A stretch of DNA of 64,000 nucleotides from an uncultured Bacteroidales bacterium (GTDB taxonomy: Bacteria; Bacteroidota; Bacteroidia; Bacteroidales; P3), in contig CAMVMX010000004.1 in NCBI GenBank assembly GCA_947168665.1, forward strand, positions 62,001-126,000, read 5' to 3'. Made by a program: the position numbers and the translations under genes. Of this stretch, positions 47,364-53,772 are shown piece by piece. The notes below the pieces were generated by a model. The model had not been told where the DNA came from. It saw only the letters and a list, made by a program, of their open reading frames with translations, and searched no databases. The number at the start of each line of letters is the position of its first letter. The stretch's first letter is position 1.

Positions 47364-48194
47364 ATGTCAACAACACTAATATTCGCCTACATCCTCATCA
47401 TTGTAGGCATCGTTGCCTGGGTCGCGCTCATACCCGGCAGCCGCCAAGTCGGCCCCAAATTCACCTCCGCCATCACCATCTTCGGTGGTGCTTTCTTGTT
47501 TGCATCTTGCTTCATCAACCTCGTCCCGCATATCTTCCTCGGCGACGACCCCAACCGCTTCGTCACCCCCAACCTTCACTTCAAAATAGCCGCCTCCGTC
47601 ATGGTTGGCTTCCTCATCCAGCTCCTTCTCGAGCAGCTCACGCGCGGCGCCGAGCATGGCCACAACCACTGCCCCTGCTGCGAAGAGGAAAACGAAGCCC
47701 ATGAGCACCACCACTCCCATCTCCCCCACCAAGGCCACTGCCACAACGGGGCAACCCATCCCATGACCGGTCTCATCATCGGCCTCTGCATCCACGCCTT
47801 TCTCGAAGGCATGCCCCTCGTCGACCTCGACGGCGACATCCACCAAGGCCTCCTCTATGGCATCGTCCTCCACAACATCCCCATCTCCCTCGTCCTCGTC
47901 AGCCTTTTCATCGCCAACCGCTACGGCTTCTGGCGCTCCTTCTGGCTCCTCGCACTCTTTGCCATCATGACACCCCTCGGCTCCCTCTGCAACCTCTTCC
48001 TCCTTCCCCCCAACGAAACCTTGCAAAGCCTCATCATGGGCGTTGTCGTTGGTATCCTCCTCCACGTCTCAGTCAACATCCTCTTCGACCACGACCACAA
48101 CAACTTCACCCTCCCCAAATTCCTCCTCATCATCCTGGCCTTCGTCGCTGCCTATTTCACTCCAGGCTGTCCCGAAATCTACCCCGTCTTCTAA
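47364..48194 (+). CDS. ZIP-family metal transporter
   Basis: 276 residues from the ATG at 47364. Seven to eight hydrophobic segments. TM4-5 carry the metal-binding histidines (GLIIGLCIHAFLEGMPL and LYGIVLHNIPISLVL), the signature of ZIP zinc/divalent cation importers. The cytoplasmic loop is His/Cys-rich (GHNHCPCCEEENEAHEHHHSH), a common metal-buffer loop. It starts only 9 nt after the T-tract of the SRP RNA gene and has no room for its own promoter, so it must be transcribed by read-through. Confidence 0.9.
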   Translation: MSTTLIFAYILIIVGIVAWVALIPGSRQVGPKFTSAITIFGGAFLFASCFINLVPHIFLGDDPNRFVTPNLHFKIAASVMVGFLIQLLLEQLTRGAEHGHNHCPCCEEENEAHEHHHSHLPHQGHCHNGATHPMTGLIIGLCIHAFLEGMPLVDLDGDIHQGLLYGIVLHNIPISLVLVSLFIANRYGFWRSFWLLALFAIMTPLGSLCNLFLLPPNETLQSLIMGVVVGILLHVSVNILFDHDHNNFTLPKFLLIILAFVAAYFTPGCPEIYPVF

Positions 48195-48237
48195 TCCTAA
48201 TGTGAAAGTGAATGAGTGAATAGCCAAATCAAACATT

Positions 48238-48283
48238 CACACATTAACACATCCACACATTAACGCATTAACACAATCACACA
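48238..48283 (+). repeat. CATTAAC-type leader repeat before prfB
   Basis: A/C-rich imperfect repeats of CACATTAAC / GCATTAAC run up to the prfB ATG. The 15-nt stretch ACACATTAACGCATT also occurs, in the same orientation to its gene, before the lipoprotein gene at 57295. Confidence 0.6.
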
Positions 48284-49393
48284 ATGACCACCACCGAAAC
48301 CATCAAAGACCTCCAAACCCGTACCCAGGCTCTGCGCCGCTACCTCAATATCGACACCCTCACCGCTCAAGTGGCCGAGGAAGAGAAACAGACCGAAGCC
48401 CCCGACTTCTGGAACGACCCGAAGGAAGCCCAGCGCATCATGAAAGCCATCCAGTCCAAGAAATCCTGGGTCAACGCCTACAACCAGGTCGAAAGCAGCT
48501 GTGCCGACCTCTCCGTCATGGGCGAGTTTTTCGAAAGCGGCGACGCCACCGAGCAGGAAGTCCTTGACCAGATAGCCATCACCCAACCCCTCGTCGAAGC
48601 CCTCGAACTCAAAAACATGCTTCAAGGCGAGAGCGACCACTTCGATGCCGTCCTCTCCATCAATGCCGGTGCCGGTGGTGTCGAGGCTCAAGACTGGGCC
48701 GAAATGCTCATGCGCATGTACATCCGCTATGCCGAAACCCACAACTACCGCGTGGCCATCTCCAACGTCCTCGACGGCGAAGGGGCCGGCATCAAAAGCG
48801 CCACCCTCCAAATCGAGGGCGACTACGCCTTCGGTTACCTCAAAAGCGAGACCGGAGTCCACCGTCTCGTCCGCGTCAGCCCATTCAACGCACAAGGCAA
48901 ACGCATGACCTCCTTCGCCTCCGTCAGCGTCACTCCCCTCGTCGACGATACCATCGAAGTCGTCGTCGACATGTCGCGCCTCAGCTGGGACACCTTCCGC
49001 AGCGGCGGTGCCGGTGGTCAGAACGTCAACAAGGTTGAGAGCGGCGTCCGCCTCCGCTACCAATACAAAGACCCCTACACCGGCGAGGAAGAAGAAATCC
49101 TCATCGAAAACACCGAGACCCGCGACCAGCCCAAAAACAAAGAGAACGCCATGCGTCTGCTCCGCTCCCAGCTCTACGAGCGCGAACTGCGCCACCGCAT
49201 GGAAGAGCAGGCCAAAATCAAAGCCTCACAAAAGAAAATCGAATGGGGCAGCCAAATCCGAAGCTACGTCATGGACGACCGCCGGGTCAAAGACCACCGC
49301 ACCAACTGCCAGACCTCCGATGTCGCTGCTGTCCTCGACGGCAAAATCGACGACTTCATCAAGGCCTACCTCATGCAGTTCGGAGGCCAATAA
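48284..49393 (+). CDS. prfB: Peptide chain release factor 2
   Basis: 369 residues in one uninterrupted frame. Codon-recognition and catalytic motifs are present: VRVSPFNAQGKR (SPF, specific for RF2) and SGGAGGQNVNKVES (GGQ). It releases the peptide at UGA and UAA. There is no +1 frameshift site: the place where other bacteria have CTT-TGA-C reads CTC-AAT in frame (LRRYLNID). Confidence 0.96.
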   Translation: MTTTETIKDLQTRTQALRRYLNIDTLTAQVAEEEKQTEAPDFWNDPKEAQRIMKAIQSKKSWVNAYNQVESSCADLSVMGEFFESGDATEQEVLDQIAITQPLVEALELKNMLQGESDHFDAVLSINAGAGGVEAQDWAEMLMRMYIRYAETHNYRVAISNVLDGEGAGIKSATLQIEGDYAFGYLKSETGVHRLVRVSPFNAQGKRMTSFASVSVTPLVDDTIEVVVDMSRLSWDTFRSGGAGGQNVNKVESGVRLRYQYKDPYTGEEEEILIENTETRDQPKNKENAMRLLRSQLYERELRHRMEEQAKIKASQKKIEWGSQIRSYVMDDRRVKDHRTNCQTSDVAAVLDGKIDDFIKAYLMQFGGQ

Positions 49394-49429
49394 CCCGCCT
49401 CCCTCTCCCCCTTGGCTTCTCAGCCAGCG

Positions 49430-49729
49430 TCACGCCTTTTTCTCAATTCTGTACCCCAACGACAGGATTAGTTTCACTGTCTCAACGGCAGTGTTTCTGT
49501 CATACGCCTTTTCCGAATCAGGCAATTCACTATAGGGAACTAAGCAGGGATGCTCTTTCCGTACATCGTCCCGTTCCGGCCCCCACGTCCACCCTTCGGC
49601 CATACGGCCCCGGGCCCATATATCATGCACATTGCTGGCCATCACCTCCGTCAACTGCAACAACTCCTCTGTCAGTTCCACCATCGATGTGTCAACGGGC
49701 TGTGGCATATACCTCTTCTTATCTGTCAT
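49430..49729 (-). CDS. Free-standing RyR domain protein
   Basis: 99 residues. Nearly the whole protein is one RyR (ryanodine-receptor repeat) domain: HDIWARGRMAEGWTWGPERD, then KEHPCLVPYSELPDSEKAYD, then RNTAVETVKLILSLGY. These match the R-x-x-x-GW-x-YG-x-x-R-(D/N) and HP-x-L-x-P(Y)-x-x-L ... YDR-x-(T/S) pattern. Bacterial RyR domains are found in predicted conflict systems together with TIR domains, where they are thought to bind nucleotide-type ligands. Last gene of the TIR/RyR island; 81 nt separate it from the channel-like gene. Confidence 0.85.
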   Translation of the reverse strand: MTDKKRYMPQPVDTSMVELTEELLQLTEVMASNVHDIWARGRMAEGWTWGPERDDVRKEHPCLVPYSELPDSEKAYDRNTAVETVKLILSLGYRIEKKA

Positions 49730-49757
49730 ATCTCTGTATCCTTACTTATTCTACAAA

Positions 49758-49833
49758 ATGATTGTCCGCAGCCACCATCAAAAAAGCCTCGGTGAGACGC
49801 GACATCAGACTCATGCCAATTGCGGATAATCAT
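49758..49833. repeat. Dispersed inverted-terminus element, copy 2 (76 bp)
   Basis: Ends ATGATTGTCCGCAG (49758 on) and TTGCGGATAATCAT (to 49833) are near reverse complements. On the minus strand it reads like the left part of copy 1 (TATCCGCAATTGGCAT ... GATGTCGCGTCTCACCGAG) and then the right end (TTTTTTGATGGTGGC). It overlaps the 3' end of the channel-like gene and provides its last codons and stop. Confidence 0.75.
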
Positions 49834-51856
49834 GTTCTATAACATCTATCATGTTCTTCACTATCGCCTTGTCATACTTTTTTGAAGACTCGGGTATCCC
49901 GTAGTCCCCGTCGTATGGCGCAATATCCTTATGCTTGAATTCTTTCTTCTTCAACCTGTCTATCTCTTCTTTCGTACCCCTCTCATTCAGGCGTTTACGC
50001 TCCTGCTCAGGCAATGCGCTAAATCCGACCAACAGCTTCTCCATATTCCAGCGCGCATGCTCCAGCTTGGCCAACGTGGTCAGTAACGGCTCCTCTATGG
50101 GCTTGGACAAAGCTCCCACACAACGCAACTTAGTATGAATAGAGTTTGCCGAATAAAAGCTCGACAGTTTCTCAGCATACGGTAGTTCTCGCCACATAGC
50201 ATCCAACTCTTTCTTATCTTTAGGCATACCCGCATACAATTTTCCTTCACCCTCTTTCTTATACAGGTAATTAATGCGCTTGGCAGCCGCCACACGCTTT
50301 TCAGTCTGCGGATCAAAACTCTCCGTCATCGTCCCGAAGGGGCGCAGATTGGCATACCGGCTTACCTCCTCGTATGCTGTCTCTACCAATGCACTGTTGT
50401 CCGGCTGATACACCCATATCAACGGGTCTCTCAAATCCAAAGGACTTTTCTCTTCCACATAGCGGTAGAACTCCCGTGGCAGATACAAAGCCTGCGCCAG
50501 ATTGCGCTCTGCCTCAAGTCCACAGAAAGCAAGTGTCAGCAGCTGTTTCTTATCACTGCGCCAGTCCCTCAGCATGTCACAAACCCACTCATCCACCACC
50601 GACCCCTTCACAAACTCCCACTCCACGTCCAAGAAATCACCATATTTCTCTACAGGTCCACTCTTTGCAGACCTCTTCCTCTCCTCCATATAAGTGGAGT
50701 GCGAAAGTTCAAACAACCCCGGATAACGCCCCTTGAAAAACTTCCTTTCCTCGTCTGCCGCAGGGTCTATAAAGGTAATCACCGTCCTTTTAGGGTGTTC
50801 ATCATCTTCTTTGAAGTTAGGATAGTGGCACAGATGAGCCGCCGTTGTGGCCAATGCATATCCCATCTGGGTCATCCCCACCACAACGAGATGCACATGG
50901 CTCTCGCTCCCCTCATTCATCGCCCCTCTGTCGAGGGTGAAATCCTTCGGCATCGCGCCGTCACCAATCAGCAACTGCTGCGCCACCGAATCCAAGCGGT
51001 TCATGATAGTGGTCTCCATCGTCAACGTGTCCTCCTTGGGCAGCGCGTTGAACAGGTATGCCGACGCGTTACGCTCCAACAGCAAGTAGCATTGCGCCAA
51101 AGCCGTCGCTTTCTTTTCACGCCAACCCCTCAATCGCTTCCAGCAGTCCACATTGATTGAGTCGTGGTCTGCTTCCCCGTCCTCACCAGTAATATAGATA
51201 GCCGAGGCCAGCTCCGCCTGGCAATAGCGCAACGCCTTTTCCATATTCCGCTCCCCGTGGTAGATCATCAGCCGCTTCTTCCATCTCTCGTCTGGCAACA
51301 TCGGCACCAACTCATCCCACAGCTGCTCGGCATCGCGGTTGGTCAGTATCACCACATCCTTCTTCAGCTTGCCGCCCACTGCTATCGAATTCAATATCCC
51401 CACAGCCACCTTGCTGCCACCCAGTATCAGCACATGGTCACTGAAATAATAGTGCAGATACCCCTTCCTGTGGCTCGCCGCGCGATTGGTCAAAATATTG
51501 CTCAACGTCGAAATCAAGAACGCCGTGAAAACCATCGTCCCCACTATGGCGATTAGCAGCTGGTACCAGCCCGGCATCGCCGACCCTTGCACCGGATAAT
51601 TGGTTGCTCCAAGTATCAGCCTTATTACATCTTTCAAACTCCTGTCTTCCACATGGCATATACCGCCCACAGGCTTACATGCCAGCCACAAGCACCACAA
51701 CGCGACCGTACTCAGCACACATAGCACCGCCACAACAGCCAACTGAAGCCACCCATTGTGCGTACTGAACGCCCTGTCAAACCACAACAAAGGCCTATCC
51801 AAAACGCACAAAACCCTTTTCCAGACAAACCGAATCCATTTTCGAATACACTTCAT
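49811..51856 (-). CDS. Two-TM protein with tandem Rossmann (RCK/TrkA-like) domains and C-terminal RyR-like domain
   Basis: 681 residues from the ATG at 51856; a TTG two codons upstream is the alternative. TM1 at about 36-60, then a segment where a pore helix would be (SLKDVIRLILGATNYP), TM2 about 95-118. There is no TVGYG filter, so K+ selectivity is not supported. The first Rossmann unit starts VLILGGSKVAVGILNSI and the second starts LVVVGMTQMGYALATTAA; both look like NAD(P)/nucleotide-binding RCK modules. The C-terminal part (TLAKLEHARWNMEKLLVGFSAL ... YDKAIVKNMI) fits a divergent RyR domain. Probably a ligand-gated membrane effector. The last seven residues (HDYPQLA) and the stop come from a repeat element. 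Confidence 0.75.
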   Translation of the reverse strand: MKCIRKWIRFVWKRVLCVLDRPLLWFDRAFSTHNGWLQLAVVAVLCVLSTVALWCLWLACKPVGGICHVEDRSLKDVIRLILGATNYPVQGSAMPGWYQLLIAIVGTMVFTAFLISTLSNILTNRAASHRKGYLHYYFSDHVLILGGSKVAVGILNSIAVGGKLKKDVVILTNRDAEQLWDELVPMLPDERWKKRLMIYHGERNMEKALRYCQAELASAIYITGEDGEADHDSINVDCWKRLRGWREKKATALAQCYLLLERNASAYLFNALPKEDTLTMETTIMNRLDSVAQQLLIGDGAMPKDFTLDRGAMNEGSESHVHLVVVGMTQMGYALATTAAHLCHYPNFKEDDEHPKRTVITFIDPAADEERKFFKGRYPGLFELSHSTYMEERKRSAKSGPVEKYGDFLDVEWEFVKGSVVDEWVCDMLRDWRSDKKQLLTLAFCGLEAERNLAQALYLPREFYRYVEEKSPLDLRDPLIWVYQPDNSALVETAYEEVSRYANLRPFGTMTESFDPQTEKRVAAAKRINYLYKKEGEGKLYAGMPKDKKELDAMWRELPYAEKLSSFYSANSIHTKLRCVGALSKPIEEPLLTTLAKLEHARWNMEKLLVGFSALPEQERKRLNERGTKEEIDRLKKKEFKHKDIAPYDGDYGIPESSKKYDKAIVKNMIDVIEHDYPQLA

Positions 51857-51872
51857 AACCAAACATTTTTTT

Positions 51873-51935
51873 ATGACTATCCGCAGTTACCATCAAAAAT
51901 CCTCGGAGAGGCTTAATTTCAATAACACCGTTCCC
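51873..51935. repeat. Dispersed inverted-terminus element, copy 3 (partial)
   Basis: One terminus only, ATGACTATCCGCAG (51873 on). On the minus strand the sequence GGTGTTATTGAAATTAAGCC ... ATTTTTGATGG matches the right half of copy 1 (27450-27507) with only a few changes. The other half and terminus are absent. It lies in the leader of the channel-like gene. Confidence 0.7.
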
Positions 51936-52011
51936 GACCCCGCTCCTCCCGCCTCTGCCCCCTTCCGGCTCTCCTCTCTGTCAGCGGAGCGGGGCCGTTC
52001 CGTTCCCGGCA

Positions 52012-52029
52012 GCTTAGCGTCGTGGCAAA
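52012..52029 (-). repeat. Conserved segment just after the first TIR gene stop
   Basis: TTTGCCACGACGCTAAGC follows the stop of the 493-residue TIR gene. The same segment, 17 of 18 identical, follows the stop of the paralogous gene (53653-53670). Conservation beyond the stop codon is what the initiation-of-mutagenic-homology site of a diversity-generating retroelement would look like, but recent duplication would also explain it. Confidence 0.5.
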
Positions 52030-52131
52030 CTACGAACACAACACCAGGCGGAAGCCGAAGTTGCTGCAGCGGAAGTCTGGCGCACTGCGACTACGGTCCG
52101 ACACACGACAACGCCTCGCAAGACTGAACCA
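52030..52131 (-). other. Candidate DGR variable region, TIR-FGE gene A
   Basis: The last 34 codons including the stop, beginning at the Trp of RGGSW. Against gene B the residues that face the ligand site in C-type-lectin folds differ (F/N, R/E, R/Y, D/Y, R/Y, S/D, A/Q, F/Y, N/E, F/I), while the framework (SLA, CRVS, RS, PD, RCS, GFRLVL) is constant. Confidence 0.45.
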
Positions 52132-53511
52132 GCTGCCGCCACGCAACACGCGGTCAGTGCCCTCATCTGGTCCTTTCGGGTTGGGGTTCTGGCTTTTGCT
52201 ATAGTAGTCTCTACCATACCAGTCCTGACACCACTCCCACACATTCCCGCTCATGCCGTACAGCCCAAGCTCGTTCGCAGCCTTACCCTCCTTCACTGAA
52301 TGGGTCTTGTCACCACTGTTTTTGTCATACCACGCCACATCGTCTATATTGTCGCTTCCGCTGAACTTAAAACGCGTACCCTTCTTATGGCCTCCGCGCG
52401 CCGCATACTCCCACTCTGCCTCCGTGGGCAGCCGGAAGTCATAGTCGTTCCCTGTCCCTTCTTTCAGTCTCTTTTTCAGCTCTGGAAGGAAACCATTCAC
52501 TATATCATCATAACTCACTCTATATGCTGGGAAATCTGCCCCTCTTCCACGATCATCTGTCCATCCCCCATTCGCTACCGGTTCTTCTCCCATCACCGCT
52601 TTCCACAGTTCCTGCGTTACCACCGTCTCCCCTATGCGGTACCCGTCCAGCTCCACCCAGTGGAATGGCTTCTCAACATCCCATGCGTCATCCACCTGCT
52701 CAGCCGTGGCTCCCATCTCAAACCGTCCGCCCTCCACCCTCACCATCTTGAACTTCACTCCCTCTACCTCAAACTCCATATCATTCTCATCTGTATATTT
52801 TGTCACCCTATCATTTAACTTCACCTCTATAAAATCATGTGGCCTCAACTCGTCGGTATCAATAACTTTGTCTTCAATAACGCTCTCATATCCATCTGCA
52901 ACGAACTTCATCTTATGGCGACCCTCTGGCAGGACAATACTGTTCTTTCCACCCACTGTGGCATGTATCAAATCCCTACCGAATGACTTCACCAAACAAT
53001 CATAGTCAGTTTCAATATGCAACACCTTCCCCTTTGGCGAGCCACCACTTTCATTATCACCGACCACCAGCCGTCTTATCAACAACGCCATCTCCAACTC
53101 GAAGCTCTTTCTTTTCACCCCAATCTCAGTTATCTCCACTCCTTCCAGTGCTGCGAGCTCTCGGGGCATATCTCTTGGCAACTCTTTCATCTCCCCGTCT
53201 GCTGAAATCAAAATGACTTTGCAAGGACTTATAAAAGCTTCCAGTATCTCTCTGCGAACCCAATCCTCCTCGTCTTTACACCTGCCCAAAGAGCCATCTG
53301 TAAGCATCACCACAAAATTGCGGCAAGACCGAATTGCGGGAAGAATCACATCTTGGAATCGCCAATCTGAACATTGATGTTGATCCAAAAAGACCCTACA
53401 TCCAGCAAACTGTCTCTCTAACTCTCTCTTTATCAACTTCGCTGTCGACACATTACGATCTTTCTCATTGAGACCATCATGCCGATAGCAGATAAAAACA
53501 TCATAATCCAT
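52030..53511 (-). CDS. TIR / PEGA-like / FGE-fold protein A
   Basis: 493 residues. TIR domain at 1 to about 150 (YDVFICYRHDGLNEKD ... EEDWVRREILEAF); Glu88 corresponds to the NADase glutamate in the W-x-x-x-E pattern known from SARM1-like TIRs. A PEGA-like beta domain follows (about 160-240, VLHIETDYDCLVKSFG ... LPEGRHKMKFVADGY). The C-terminus, about 245-493, is an FGE-sulfatase/C-type-lectin fold (MVRVEGGRFEMGAT, RLPTEAEWEYAARGG, GLYGMSGNVWEWCQDWYG, VLRGGSW). The first of the two metal-binding FGE cysteines is Ser; only the second (RRC) is kept, so oxidase activity is unlikely. Own -7 element at 53574-53581. Suspected immune sensor. Confidence 0.85.
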   Translation of the reverse strand: MDYDVFICYRHDGLNEKDRNVSTAKLIKRELERQFAGCRVFLDQHQCSDWRFQDVILPAIRSCRNFVVMLTDGSLGRCKDEEDWVRREILEAFISPCKVILISADGEMKELPRDMPRELAALEGVEITEIGVKRKSFELEMALLIRRLVVGDNESGGSPKGKVLHIETDYDCLVKSFGRDLIHATVGGKNSIVLPEGRHKMKFVADGYESVIEDKVIDTDELRPHDFIEVKLNDRVTKYTDENDMEFEVEGVKFKMVRVEGGRFEMGATAEQVDDAWDVEKPFHWVELDGYRIGETVVTQELWKAVMGEEPVANGGWTDDRGRGADFPAYRVSYDDIVNGFLPELKKRLKEGTGNDYDFRLPTEAEWEYAARGGHKKGTRFKFSGSDNIDDVAWYDKNSGDKTHSVKEGKAANELGLYGMSGNVWEWCQDWYGRDYYSKSQNPNPKGPDEGTDRVLRGGSWFSLARRCRVSDRSRSAPDFRCSNFGFRLVLCS

Positions 53512-53573
53512 AAAGAGTTATTTTATTTATACACAATAGCATACACCCTCCATGATTACCCCACTCTATTTTG

Positions 53574-53581
53574 CAAATATA
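53574..53581 (-). promoter_or_regulatory. -7 element for TIR-FGE gene A
   Basis: Minus-strand TATATTTG, about 65 nt before the start codon. The same octamer stands before gene B. A clear -33 TTG is not seen. Confidence 0.5.
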
Positions 53582-53652
53582 CACAAAAAAACTGACTTCT
53601 TCCTGCCTCTCATAAAAAAACATAGGGAGAATCCACCGCCCCGCTCCCTGTT

Positions 53653-53670
53653 GCTTAGCATCGTGGCAAA
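53653..53670 (-). repeat. Conserved segment just after the second TIR gene stop
   Basis: TTTGCCACGATGCTAAGC, differing at one position from the segment after gene A (52012-52029). Sequences further downstream of the two genes diverge quickly. Confidence 0.5.
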
Positions 53671-53772
53671 CTACGGACACAGCACCAGACGGAAACCGAT
53701 CTCGCTGCATCGGTAGTCTGGCTGGTCATAGCTACGGTACGACACGCGGCAGTACTCCGCAAGACTGTTCCA
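53671..53772 (-). other. Candidate DGR variable region, TIR-FGE gene B
   Basis: Same 102-nt window as in gene A. Its variable codons include AAC, TAC, GAC, TAT and ATC, the kind of codons produced from adenine-rich template codons. For about seven of the ten variable positions one template codon of the AAC/AAG/ATC type could give both alleles by adenine changes alone. Confidence 0.45.

Noticed and set aside
48284-48420. Programmed +1 frameshift in prfB
   Set aside because: The gene is open from its ATG; no in-frame TGA or slip site was found.
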